64,000 bases of DNA from the NCBI RefSeq assembly GCF_030247195.1, contig NC_080671.1:71361412-71425411 (forward strand). The letters are read 5' to 3'. The position numbers and the translations under genes are program-made. Numbering within the stretch: position 1 is the first letter of the stretch; every line of letters starts with the position of its first letter. This stretch comes from Topomyia yanbarensis. Lineage: Eukaryota > Arthropoda > Insecta > Diptera > Culicidae. Shown one piece after another: positions 27,204 to 39,430 of this stretch. The notes beneath the pieces were generated by a model. The model was not told the origin of the DNA and did not search any database. It saw only the letters and a program-made list of their open reading frames with translations.

Positions 27204-30200
27204 TGATGAAAATTAATGAAATCGAAACTTATTTTGATTTAGGAAGCCACTCTGCTATATTTTTCCTTTGTGAAATTTCATCGAAATGGTCGTTAACCTT
27301 TTAAAAGATTTTTCAGACGGATCTTCTCAGAATTCCTCAATTATAAAGACCCTTTAATCAGGCTCCCAATTTAAAACCTTAATATGGTATGATGTTTTTA
27401 TTATTTTCTTCGGAAATTTTATAAATCTGGATTGACAATTCATAAAATGAAGTTCACCAATAATAATCTCATCACACTTCATGGTGCGATTAATGTCGTT
27501 TCTCAAAGCATTCTCAAAAAGGAATAATACTTCAAGATTTTGTAGCTAGATATATATTGTAGACAATGATTTATTACCTAATTTTTCGCAAGTCCACACC
27601 ATCTATCTTGATGATGACACCGTGTATAGTTACAGCCCTTCCATCACAAACAATCGTCTCTAAACCGTAGTATTTCATGGCAAAACAACATTCAGTCATT
27701 TTTTAGTAGCGCCAAGGGCAGTGTCTATACCATTCCATGCCGCTATCACAAAAAAGTCTCGTCACATTCCAAGAGGTCTGCTGCTCACTGTTAACTATAA
27801 AGAAACTGTCAGTGGGTACGGGCGGCGAGAGGGGGGAAGCAAAGCGGGTCTGGGGATCCCTAACGACCTCTGACAGTTCAGCTGTGTAGTGTTTGTATGA
27901 TTTTATCGCTTTCTCTACACGAACAGATTGCTGTCTCTATTTATCTAAATTTTCCGGATTTCTTTTTCGCCAGATTCATTCGGAACGTTTTGTGCAGATT
28001 TTTTCTTCCGTTGTTTCCTGGTCCCACCTCCGTCTATCTGACCTTCCGCTGGTCCTATGTATACCACACCACCAATCATCGAATCTGGTCGGTGCTCGAG
28101 CAACTAGGTGATCATCACCAACACAGATTCCGGAAAATGCTGGTGCCCTCGTGGCGGTGTGGGTGGGAAAATGGATGGAAGGTTTTTTTGTTCAATCCGT
28201 TGTATATAGAGCAATTGCTTGAGTCTGATGATGATGAGTAGATTTGATCTGGAACCATTCTGGAATTCAGGGTCACACCCAATAGTTAACTGCAAAATAC
28301 GTATTCTAGGTAAAATCAGTATTTCGAACGAGCATCAGGAGCACCATTTTTAAATGAGAAGAGTATGGTTAACAAAATTAAAAATATAATTACGGCAACC
28401 CTGTTTCCCTGCTAATGACAGCAATGATAGTTTTCGCTTTGGCTGCTAGCTCAACGCTAGCTCCGATTGCGTCTAATACTGATTCGCTTTTCCAGACTTT
28501 TTTCACCCCAACCCACTCCATGAAAGCTCTGATTCTATTTCCTTTGCCAGGCCACGCCGCCGTCGACGATATCGGTACCGGGACTGCGAACCGAGAGTTC
28601 TGCTGCTCGGCTCTTATATCGTGTTGGTTGGTGCTACAGATACAGAAGATATGTCGCGCTCTTGGCGTCGACCTCACCATCGCATCGTCGCCATCGTCGT
28701 CGTCGTCGTCATCATCATCATCGTTAGCAGAGCTTGGGTTTGGGCCCAGATTCAGTCAGATTGTGTGTATGTGATATGGCAAAAGATTTCCACAGCGATT
28801 TTTCCGTCGACAGCGAACAGTCTGGGGCGGTTGTACGTGGGGAGTATAAATATATATTATCTCACGTTTATGTTATATATTTGGCCGGAAGTACGGTCGC
28901 AGGAGTCAGGAGTCTGTGAGTGTGTGTGTGAGCGGAGGTAAAACTATCTCAATGAAGGTTTTGCTTTTTTCGCTACTCGTTTACTCTTTCTCTCTTTCTC
29001 TACAAGCTGCCGTTCGCTTTGGGAAAGGGTGGCTCGACCGGATATAGTGGGCGGATAAAAGCTAGCTGCTGCTTAGGATGGCGAAAGGCATGTGCGATAA
29101 AATATACAAGATTTTTTCACTGATTTTATATTTATGGCTGAACGTGTAGCATTTACGAGTTTAGCTTGTCTGATGTATGGGTATATAAACAGACGGCTCG
29201 GGAGCTTGGGGCCCACCAAAGGGGGTAGAGACATTTGTGGAAATCTCATCGCTGGCACTGACTAGAATGATGCAGGAGGGAAAAAAAATGCGAGGTAGGA
29301 TGCTCTGTGCTGAATGAAAATGGTAAAATCAATACTCGGCAACGGTACGCGGGTCCCGGTGTGAAAACGTGAGACACAATCAAATCCGATTCTCGCCGGG
29401 GCGCAATCAGGGTTGGTTTGATTTAGGTCGTCTCAGATGATTTGGGATGGTGATGGATTTTTGTACTTTGTAGTTGGGTTGCGTGAGGTTTGGTAGTTTG
29501 ATGTTTATAAATCTGAAATCACTGAATACTTCAAATGGAAACTGGTTTCAAGGATAAGTCTAAATTAGGGTGGTTGGCACGTCTCAAATGAACTACTTCT
29601 TATATGTTTATGGACCAAAATAATGTTGTAAAGTACGATGATAAATTGTTCAAACCACATTCGTCCCAAAGTTTCACGAAAACTTCAAGTATGACAGCAC
29701 AGTCTAGACGAAGAAAATTCCTGACAAACGTTCTCATAAACTAAAACACATCATGTTCCGCAAACATCACAGCCTTCCGCCGTTCTTTTACAGCGGAGAT
29801 CCGATGTTGGGAGCCGACGGAAAGCTCACGCCATCGTTTGTTCTCTCAACCACATGTTACACTTTGAAATGCTATAATAATTATTTACTCTTCACATATG
29901 GTTTACTGCACGACGCCAACACCCAAACCCGGGCGCGAAAGTGAAAATCCTTTCACAGAGAACAGATCCCGAGTAGAACCACGCTACGAACCTCACTTTG
30001 CTACCGACGAACAGCCGCAGATACAAATGAGTTTTCTTTCTGCCTTTACGCGCCCTGCGTGGTTTTCATACGCCTCCCATTCCATTAGACAGCGGTTGTG
30101 TGTGAGTGTATAATAGAAAACCATCACCCAGTAGCGTGCGGATCAAGTGAAATCCCGTCTGGTTAATTTGTAACAAAACCGCGAGCATTTGTAACATTAA

Positions 30201-31472
30201 ACCCAATATGTCGGTTTTGCTGCAGCTTTATTGCTCGCTCTTTCCTCCCTGTATCCTCGTGTATACACTACCCGAAATGAGATTACACTTGTTTGGTGGC
30301 ACGGAAAAGCCCTCAAATACTTCGCAACATCGTACGAATCTAACCACGAGGCAGAACAATACCGAATCGAGCTGGAATGTTGTTTTTCTTTCTTAAAATA
30401 ACACCGGGGTACGTCAATCAAAATCAAACGTACCCCTGATTCAATTACCGTCAACACCTTATTCGGCTTTTACGAATGTGATGCGAGCCTTTGGCGCGAC
30501 CCTGACGAATGACCGGGATTGTTCATGTTTTTGCTCTTTTGAACAGACTGTCGATTGCTAGCGGTGATATTTGAAGACAACTTAAATTATTCATGTTACA
30601 AAAACACAAATCCCGCCGATAAGAACTGCTGTTGTTGATTCGGAATGGTCGTTGATTGGGTGTCTCACGTTTCGCTTTTAGCTGCATTAGGGTTTGGACC
30701 CTTGCAATCTAGTTCGGTGGTTTTTGTTATCCGAATAAATCTTATAATTAGGCTCATCATATGCAAATTTTTAAACGGCTACACACAGCCTTAGAAGAGA
30801 AATTTGAATGTGTCTAGCTCCGCCATATACAATAGAATATATCGATAGATTCATTCTACTTATTGTTGAAATACTGAAATTTCAATAATTGGATGAATTT
30901 CCGTACACACATTATTGTCAGAAGTTTATGGAATGCTAAATTTTCTTTAACACTATTAAAATTCACAAACAAAAATCGGAGAGAAAGATCTGGATCTAAT
31001 GACATTTATTTTGCTACCAAATAATAGAGAATGATATGAAAAGTTTTTTGATCCATATTTAGACTTAAAGTGATAGCAAGATTTTGAAGAACAATCTGCT
31101 TCCTACCTCTGCCCAAGCCAGTGTTGTATAGGCGCCTTGATCTAATATGTGAGAAGTAACGTTACTTTAATCTTTTGATGGTTTGTTTCGGGTTGAGTTG
31201 CGTTAAGCGATTTAGCAATATGCGCGCACACTTCGGTTCAATACCGGGGCTGTTGATTTTAAATATTGCCTCATGAAACCTTGTGTCCGCCAGGAGATAC
31301 ATTTATTGAAGGTGCAAAGTTACAGTTGCGGAACACACCTTTGCTCAGTGGCATTATATATGAAATTCTGAATTGATAATTTTCATTTATTTTTAGTTGG
31401 CGAAGAAACCTCTAGTGTCATGCCTCACAGTAAGTTTATTTTTTTAAATATTTTTTGATAGTTAACATAAGT
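27204..31472. other. Repeat-poor region, no gene proven
   Basis: About 4.3 kb with comparatively balanced base composition, especially 27780-30130, and few element tips. Open frames such as 28415-28774 plus (119 codons) and 30197-30457 minus are not recognised. A trinucleotide run of GTC then ATC units lies at 28691-28724. It could hold regulatory DNA or untranslated exons of a host gene. I cannot prove either. Confidence 0.4.
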
Positions 31473-32190
31473 ACCGTAAACCGGGGTGACTGATCATCGG
31501 GGTGACTTTGATCACTCGAAACTTTTTTCGTAGATCGCTCATTAAACCAGCATAGTCTACCGAATCATTTCAATTTGAAATGATTTTTACTCTAAACTTA
31601 TAAAATACTGATTTGTTATACTTTTTGAGTATTTTATTCGGTTTTTAGGTACAAAAACTACAAAAAACCAAAATTTGACTTTAGCTTATTTTTACGAAGC
31701 TTCGTAAAGTGTCTATTTTTTATAAAACAAATGAATCTCAGATTTGAGCAAGAGTAATAAATTACGAGCGAGTTTTTATTTTCCTTTAGAGTGGGATGCG
31801 CCAAATTTATTTTTAGGAGTTTGCTTATTTTAAATACAATTTTTTGTGAAACTAGTTCGCAATTATTTATAATTATTTCAAGCTAAAATTCGCAATATTT
31901 TTTATTGTTCATTACTCCAACATGTTAAAATGGATGAAACTTTTTGTACATTGATGAAGCACTGAAATAAAATTTTTTTAGCAGCTTTAAAGGTTTTCAG
32001 AATCTTTTATTCTAGTTGGACACAATTTATGCGAATTTTGGTTATTCGAATTTTACAATATATTGCAATACTTTGTATAATACCAATTAACATCTATTTA
32101 ACCATGAGTATCTTTCCAGAATTAGTTTAAACAAACATTTGAATGAAAAGCATTGACATCAAGGTTATCAAACTCACCCCGAAATACGAA
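31473..32190. repeat. Fragment of an ACCGTAAAxxGGGG element
   Basis: The left edge reads GTACCGTAAACCGGGGTGAC with a second GGGGTGACTTTGATCAC. A complementary-looking TTATCAAACTCACCCCG occurs at 32164-32181. A shorter relative begins at 15667. The arrangement suggests a TIR element of about 0.7 kb. The interior is A+T-rich and non-coding. Confidence 0.45.
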
Positions 32191-32339
32191 AACGAACTTC
32201 AATTTGAAATCATTTTTGGAAAAATAGCTGGAAGCGGGGAATTTTAGGTAAAACTATTCAAACTTGTTTGAATTGTCGAATTTCTAAACCTCAAAACACT
32301 GTAATAAATGTACCAATATATACTTTTTATATCGAATAT

Positions 32340-33800
32340 ACAGGACCATGGTGATTCACGTAAAAAATCTGTTCATAATTTCATGAACAAAACATCACGA
32401 TTTCGTGAATTGAACGATTTACGAAAACCGTGACCAAGTTACTGAAATTAAGAATAATAAACTTTGTATGCATGAAACTATTTGTGTTCCGAATGTTTGG
32501 TTGGGTTACTTTTGTTGTTCTCTGGACAGGTTTAGTTTTTATTATGATTATTGTTCATAAATTGGGAGTACACAGCCGATAGTCAAACGATGTTCATGAT
32601 TTCAGCTTATTCGCGAGTTTTGTAATTTATATTCACGTTATCGTGATATTTTAGTCATGGGTAGAGTGATTCATGCTCATGATTTCAGAATATTGGTCAT
32701 GATTTTTGATATTTTTATCACGAGTAATGTGATTTATGTTCATGATTTCAGGAACATTATCATAATTTTCATAATTTCTATTCACGTTGTTGTGATATTT
32801 GAGCCACGAGTAGGGATTTATTGTGATTTATATTCTTGATTTCAAGATCTTAGTCACGATTTTCACAATTTCACGTTATCTTAATATTTTATTTGAGAGT
32901 TAAGAATTTGACAAGTGGAGTAATTCGACTCATGTTCATGATATCAGCAATTTTATCATGGTATTCGCAATTTCTCTTCGCCTTATCGCGATCTGCTATT
33001 TTTGGTTACTATCGATTTTCTTACTCGTAGTAAAGTGACAATATGAACTGAATCATAAAAATGTGACTATTTCGATGTATCTTTTTTGTGAACACGGCTA
33101 CGATTTGTGGTGCTCAGTGCAGTTTTTGTTTTCTGTCCTGACATCACAGCGAACCTTATCAAATGAATAACGATGTTCGAAGTTCTAATAGTTTTCTTAT
33201 ATCTACTGCTCGTACCAGTTATTGGTCGCTAGCAGCTGGACATTTCATGAAAGAGTTCATGGAACAAAAATGATTCCACGAATAATATTCCAAATTTTGT
33301 GAAATAGTTCACGTTAAGAAATTCTTTACCAAGCACGCAACACAGATCTTAGATCATGTACTAGAAATCATGAACCAGTTCACAATCCATGTATAATATT
33401 TCATGATTTTGTGAACTATTTGACGAGCACGAATGGTCAGACGTAACTATTGTACTAAAAATTGTGAACCAGTTCACGAATACATGAATAATATTTCATG
33501 ATTTTGTGAACTATTTCACGAGCATGCATGGTCGGTCGTGAACTATAGCGGTCGTGAACTATATCACGAGAACGGACATCGGATCGTGACTAATGTATTT
33601 GGAATCATAAATTAGCTCACGAGAATTGAATAGAAACATGAAAAATATTCCGAGTTTCGTGAAATAGTTCGCGAGAAAAAATCCGCAATGTTTTGATTTT
33701 GTGAACTAATGTTCCTAAATCTATGGATAACATCAACCTTTGATTTTATGAATAATGTTCATGAAGTTGTGAAATGGTTCACGTACTGAAAATCGTTTTG
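32340..33800. repeat. Degenerate tandem arrays of TTCATGATTT / CACGAG units
   Basis: From 32580 to 32990 a unit of roughly 90-110 bp recurs four or five times with landmarks GTGATTxATGTTCATGATTTC and TATTCACGTTxTxGTGATATTT. From 33340 to 33560 a unit of about 105 bp recurs, with AATATTTCATGATTTTGTG and GTGAACTATTTCACGAG. Both blocks are built of short self-complementary phrases such as GTGAA...TTCAC. It is non-coding. Confidence 0.7.
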
Positions 33801-33916
33801 ATAATGACATGGCGGAAACCGTGACTAAAGCTCGCTACAAGAAAAACAAATGTTTCTGCTAATAAAAGCGTTATGCGGGTGTTACTGAAAGGAAATTGAA
33901 CTTAATAACAGTAAAG

Positions 33917-34310
33917 ACCCGTTTTTATCAGCCCCTTGGCGAATTTTAAGCTGATAAAACAGGCACATTGATAAAATCGGGACATATATTTTTCTGTCTT
34001 TTTAATAAACCGAAGCTCTTTAAATATTCTTTTTTGATCCTTAGATATAGCCTAGCAACCTTTTCTGATTATTTACTTTAAGTTCGCATTAAGGGAGTCT
34101 GACAGTGCAAAATCAAAAAAAAATTATTTTTGCATTTTTCGGATCTGTAAGATAAGAATTATATGCCCAAGAAAGGATTTACTCGAATTCAACTTGGTTC
34201 GTCTGCTAGAGCCCATCAAACTATCAATTTTTCATATGAAGCTAACAAAATCGGTTCAAAAAGCTGATAAAATCAGGTGCTGATAAAATCGGGTGCTGAT
34301 AAAATCGGGT
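33917..34310. mobile_element. MITE with TIRs and tandem subterminal repeats
   Basis: Termini are ACCCGTTTTTATCAGC on the left and GCTGATAAAATCGGGT on the right, 15 of 16 inverted. Extra units of CTGATAAAATCxGGTG are stacked in tandem at 34263-34310 (three copies), with CTGATAAAAC and TTGATAAAATCGGG just inside the left end. The element is about 0.4 kb. No target duplication is recognised. Confidence 0.65.
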
Positions 34311-35233
34311 GTTTTTTCCGGAATTCATGGAACTTTATTCACCATTTTGGGAACATTTTTTTCCGTGTGGTGTTTTCATGGGTTGAATCCATTTCATACA
34401 TACATGGGGTTTGCATGAGCATGGGGGTATTATAGGCTTTTTGTTTGCTTGGTATATTCGTCGATGGTGTCTATCTTACTTCATTAGGGCATGCCGAATA
34501 GACTGGCTCGAGATTGCATGGGCAAAATTAAAAATTATCCTAATTAGCGAGCACAGTACTTTTTGAGATTTTTGTGGTTCCAAATGACAGTGCAAATTAC
34601 CGACGTGATTGGTTCTTGGGATTTGCGCGTTGCGTTTAAAGTGTGTTTTTGGTAATTAACCCTCTAGTGCCCAAATTGTTATTTGGCTTGAAAAAACTTT
34701 TGTAGGTGGGTTTCATGATGAGAAAAACGAAAATATTGTTGATAATTCTTGTAAGCAATGGATTTTTCATTAAAGCCTTAAAATAAGTAGGCCGCCTAGA
34801 GGCGGTGTTGGGCACCTGGGCGAATATAAAAACAAAAACTTTCTTTCTTCTAAGCGAATTCAGATGGTTTATATTTTGGGCTCCATCAGAACGTGAATTA
34901 CCCAAGCTAAGGAGAATTTCTCTAGTTCTTTGGTTTTTTAATGATTGACTTCCATTTATAGTAGGGGAGACCAGTGTCTGCTGGCGATGGTTTCACTTAA
35001 CTTTTTTTTTAATTTAAGAAGATCGTGTAAAAGAGAATTTTCGAGATTCTTCAGGTGAAATTCCGAAGTAATCAAACAAAAAAGAACAAATTTTGTTTCT
35101 GGTTACGTATATTGTATATACGTCCATGGAAAGTTCTTTCGCGCGCTATCGAAACATCTAGTCATTCGTGGAATAGCTTTGTACTAGCTCTAAATAACAA
35201 AGAAGCGGAAATTTAAAAACTTCACCTTGTGTA

Positions 35234-35412
35234 ATGAGCCTATTTTCGCTCTAGCCATGTGAAGCCGGTGGTTAGAGCAGCGTTAGCCATCTTTGTCCAA
35301 CGCATTGGAAAGCAAAGATACTGGTATTCATTGCCATTGCATCAATTGTATTCCAAGTAATTAATGAAATGATGAGGCACCCTCCCTAATACGACTAAAA
35401 TGGGCTCTTCAC
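35234..35412. mobile_element. Small relative of the 21.1-kb TA element
   Basis: AATGAGCCTATTTTCGC on the left and AAAATGGGCTCTTCACTCTA on the right are inverted with respect to each other. They match the tips of the element at 21139-22349 (GGGTGATGxGCCTATT). At about 180 bp it would be an internally deleted copy. The tips are diverged, so the exact ends are uncertain. Confidence 0.45.
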
Positions 35413-35991
35413 TCTAATATGCCCAAAAGCTTAACGCTTAACATGAACGAAACAGAATGTAATGTAACATAAGTACATGAAAGAATGTATTACACAGTAC
35501 TTGAAGTGCAGGTCTATAAACAGCGCCCTATCACAGTGGTCGGAAACGCCAAAAACGTGAACTTAATTCACTAGAGGCCAAACCATCGAATACATTCACA
35601 GGGTGTCTTTGGAAGAATTGTTTGTATGAATATTCCCCACAATCTGATAATAATTGAAATTATGCATGGCTTACTATGATCGAACTAAAAAAATAACTTT
35701 TTATACTGACAAGGTAGAAAGTTGGTGTCTTCGACAAAGTTTTAGAAATGCTCATAGTGAAGAATTTTGTTGAAAAACTTGAGCTTGTAGGACTAAAGGT
35801 TATCGAGTTATAAGGCGTTTTCTATGGCAACCCCCTTAAATCTAGTTTTTTTAATATAACTTTTTTCATTGTAACTTTTCGTGCAAACTATGTTCAAGGC
35901 AAATATGTAGATATCCAAACTACATAATATTGTTGAAGACTGTATGTAAAAATACTTATTCGTTTCAAAGTTACTGAAGATTTTTACATTT

Positions 35992-37065
35992 TTGCCTTTC
36001 TCATATAGAAAGGTTATGCAATCACTCTGAAAAACGTCAACCTAATCCCGGCCCCGAGGGCCGAGTGTCATATCCCATTCGACTCAGTTCGTCGAGATCG
36101 GAAAAAGTCTGTATGTGTGTGTATGTATGTGTATGTGTGTGTATGTGTGTGTGTATGTGTGTGTGTATGTATGTGCGTATGTGTCAAATAATGTCACTCA
36201 TTTTTCTCAGAGATGGCTGGACCGATTTGCCCAAACTTAGTCTCAAATGAAAGGTGCAACCTTCCCATCGGCTGCTATTGAATTTTGGATCGATCGGAAT
36301 TCTGGTTCCGGAATTACGGGTTTCTGAGTGCGGCCACACAGAAATTTCTCATATAAACTATAGGAAAAATTAAAAATAGAATTTTTATTTTTGATGCTAA
36401 ATGTGTTAAAGGTGCATGAAACGTCGAGATTTGATGCAAACTCGAAAAAAAATTTGACGACATTTCAATTTTTTGGATTTTGGCACATTTTTGCCTTTCT
36501 CATATAGAAAGGTTATGCAATCACTCTGAAAAACGTCAACCTAATCCCGTCAACCTAAATTTTTCTTTCAACTTCATAAGGTTTCTGGATTTTAACAGGG
36601 GCGTATTTGATGCTTTACGGAGAGGGGTTACACCCCCCCCCCTCTACTGTTCACTCCCCTTCTTTAAAAACCTCCTTAAATCACCCCTCAGACCACCACC
36701 CCATCCAGCCCTCATACCCCTTCCTTTCAACCCCATCATCTTTAAACCACCACTATATCACAAAGCATACCAATTTAAGCTAGGGAGTCGTTCGTTCATG
36801 GAACTTTCGCCCACCTCACATACCCACCCCCGCATGACAAAATAAGTTAGCAAGCAAATGACATTGATCTAATACTGATTAGGCTAATGAAGTACGATAT
36901 TTTTTTGTTTCAAGTGTTTCACCGTCGACACGTAGCTCATCAAGTTCGTGGCTGGCATGCCATTGTGTATAAGTGCAAAGTGTGCTAAGAATGTAATGGA
37001 CATTTCCACAAGTATGTTGAACATAAAAAGCCTCCGTGCCATAGTTTAGAGAAATGAGAAAGGCA
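35992..37065. mobile_element. Element with TTGCCTTTCTCAT tips inside the palindrome
   Basis: It begins TTGCCTTTCTCATATAGAAA and ends with the complement ATGAGAAAGGCA at about 37053-37064. The first 58 bp are repeated at 36489-36547, so one copy may have inserted into another. It carries a GTATGTGT microsatellite (36111-36184) and a C-rich stretch (36630-36740). The frame 36480-36845 has no recognisable similarity. The right boundary could extend to about 37085. Confidence 0.65.
36111..36184. repeat. (GT)n/(GTAT)n microsatellite
   Basis: About 74 bp of mixed GTAT and GTGT units starting after AAAAAGTCT. It is part of the surrounding repetitive element, not an independent locus. Confidence 0.9.
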
Positions 37066-39229
37066 TAATTGCACCGCTAGGTGGATTAAAACAGGTTTTA
37101 CACCAACTTCAATTACGTATAAGAAAGAAAGGTGCAAACCAAAATGCACGAACAGGCACTTTTTCACTGTCCAAACTATGCACAATAAAGCTAAGAAGGT
37201 TTGGTGCGTGGCACTCTAGAACCCTATGAATAGGGTAAGCTTACTTTATCATGTTTTTTTACTTTTTCCATACAAAAATCAGCAAAAAAAATTTGTTTTT
37301 CTATTTTTTCCGTAAAATTTAGTAATTAATAGTATGACATCCTTTTGTAAGCATTAAATTCGTTATGACATGTCTATTTGAGTATATATTAGTTTGGGAT
37401 CTCCAATGATATTAAAAACTTCACATTTTTGCTCCAGCGCCTAAAAATCTGAAGTATTCAGGTATAAGTTAAAATATTACTTGTAATTGAATATCAAACC
37501 ACAAATTTAAAAAATTGGGGCAAAAAACTAAAAAAAAATTTTTGTTGATTTTTGTATGGAAAAAGTAAAAAAAAAACATGATAAAGTTGTAGAGTGCCAC
37601 GCACCAAACCGTCTTAGCTTTATTGTGCATAGTTTGGACAGTAAAAAAAGTGCCTGTTCGTGCATTTTGGTTTGCACCTTTCTTTCTTATACGTAGTTAA
37701 AGTTGATGTAAATAAATGTAAAAATCTTCAATAACCTTGAAACGAATGAGTATTTTTACATACAGTCTTCGACAATATTATGTAGTTTTGGTACCTCAAC
37801 ATTTGTCTTGAACATAGTTTGCACGAAAAGTCGCGATGAAAAAAGTTATATTAAAAAACTAGATTTAAGGGGGTTGCCATAGAAAGCACCTTATAACTCG
37901 ATAACCTTTAGTCCTACAAGCTCAAGTTCTTCAACAAAATTCTTTACTGTGAGCATTTCTAAAACTTTGTCGAAGACACCAACTTTCTACCTAGTCAGTA
38001 TAAAAAGTTATTTTTTTAGTTCGATCATAGTAAGCCATGCATAATTTCAATGATTATCAGATTGTGGGGAATATTCATACAAACAATTCTTCCAAAGGCA
38101 TCCTGTGAATATATTCGATGATTTGGCCTCTAGTGAATTAAGTTCACGTTTTTGGCGTTTCCGACCTCCTTTTCAGCTAAAATTGCACATAAAGCTAGTT
38201 TCGGTACGATAAGTAATTACAAAAGTCTATAATTTTTTTTCGCCCAAGTGCCCAACACCGCCTTTAGGCGGGTAAAGTGTTTTACCATATAAGCTAAACT
38301 TCCGAATTATTCCACTAAACCAATTCACATCTACAGTAAAATGCTACTAACAGGCTACTCAAAAATATTTTTTTAGTTATTTAAATTTCCAAAAATAGTT
38401 AAAATTTGTATAATGAAGATTACCACTAAACACAAAATAGTTTTTTTTCTACGTTTTCATCGAACTTTCAACTTTGAGCTTCAATTGCCTTCAACAGAAA
38501 GCTACGATTATTCAAACAATGTGTGTGTATGAAAGGTGTGAGCGTTGGGAAGAAATACTAGTGCGGATGACAACATACAATCATGTTTTAGTAGTTTTAT
38601 TTAGATATTTAAAGAGACCACTTAGAGGTGGTGTTGGGAACTAGAGGGTTAATATGGGAGAATGTACTTTTTTGCATCTCCCCTGATACAGATCGCAGTT
38701 TCACTCAAATTGAAAAACAAATAAAGAGTCTAGATTGTGATTAACAACTTTGCCGAAAACGGTAACTGTCTATGATTGTTCATAAAAAAGTTATGAGCAT
38801 TTTTGGTTAGAAGAGTTAAATTAATCGCAGGTATCTGTTTACTCTGTCAACACCCAAGTAGCCATAAACATTAGACCATTACACAATATTGGCTATACAT
38901 TGAAACTCCAATATATCATTAATAATGCAATCAAGCTCTATATTAGCAACATAAATGCATACATGCGCAGCCGAAATATAGCGTTATCGCTTGCTTTGTA
39001 TACGAAATCCTTAAAAATGGGATTTCTAATACTAGTTGTGATGTACAAAAAGTGATGTATGCAACTATCTATTCCCTATACTTTTTGACCTATAGTCAAA
39101 AACCAAAGTTGACATGAGTAAGTCGCATAAAAAATGGTTCTTCGTTCGAACACTGCGGGTAGGCTTTCGGAAGTTGCCTTTATCTAGTTAGACTACGTTA
39201 GGTATTCAGTGCTGATAACCTTCAACAAA

Positions 39230-39430
39230 TTGGTCCAAACAAAAAGAATAATTTTGCATAACAATTCAAAACATTTGGATGTGTGTGATAATGCTACAAT
39301 CTAGATTCCAATGGATATGGATGATGGAAAAATTGAAGTTCGGCTACAAGATCTGGTACTACTTATTTGCAAAGCGGTTATTTAAAGATTCATGTCGCAA
39401 TTCGTACTTACCAGTCTTTCAAATTGTGTT
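39230..39430 (+). pseudogene. Gag-like ORF1 scrap
   Basis: The plus strand reads LHNNSKHLDVCDNATI, a stop, then IPMDMDDGKIEVRLQDL. This follows the ORF1 pattern QNNLKHVAESDKVGIKIPVY and VDVKLHDL of the copy at 50.8 kb. No start, knuckle or tail is retained. Flanking sequence 38653-39229 shows nothing recognisable. Confidence 0.5.

Larger units (their letters stand above)
35538..38166. mobile_element. Large palindromic element with about 450-bp outer arms
   Basis: GGTCGGAAACGCCAAAAACG at 35538 is the exact complement of the right tip ending at 38166. The arms 35538-35990 and 37716-38166 are inverted copies over about 440 bp with roughly 90% identity by eye. The inverted repeat continues inward (37085-37310 against 37530-37715), but only the left side is interrupted between outer and inner parts. 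Removing 35991-37065 restores a near-continuous left arm. It is non-coding and a solo arm occurs at 5.67 kb. Confidence 0.85.
34660..38648. mobile_element. TTAA-flanked piggyBac-like element with nested palindrome
   Basis: TTAA precedes (34656-34659) and follows (38649-38652) inverted tips CCCTCTAGTGCCCAA and CCCTCTAGTTCCCAA, 14 of 15. piggyBac ends typically start with CCC at TTAA. A subterminal phrase GGCGGTGTTGGGCAC (34800) recurs inverted as GTGCCCAACACCGCC (38249) and in a variant at 38625. Together these give a mirrored architecture. Most of the 4 kb is later insertions (35.5-38.2 kb). No transposase is seen. Confidence 0.75.

Noticed and set aside
28415..28774. 119-codon frame with a Ser run
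   Set aside because: The Ser run comes from the GTC/ATC trinucleotide repeat, other frames are equally open, and no splice or homology support exists.
32340..33800. CRISPR-like direct repeats
   Set aside because: Units are degenerate, of unequal length and lack conserved repeats with unique spacers; the DNA is eukaryotic in character.
36480..36845. 121-codon open frame with Pro-rich segment
   Set aside because: It starts within the second copy of a repeat tip and crosses a C-rich low-complexity stretch; no domain is visible.
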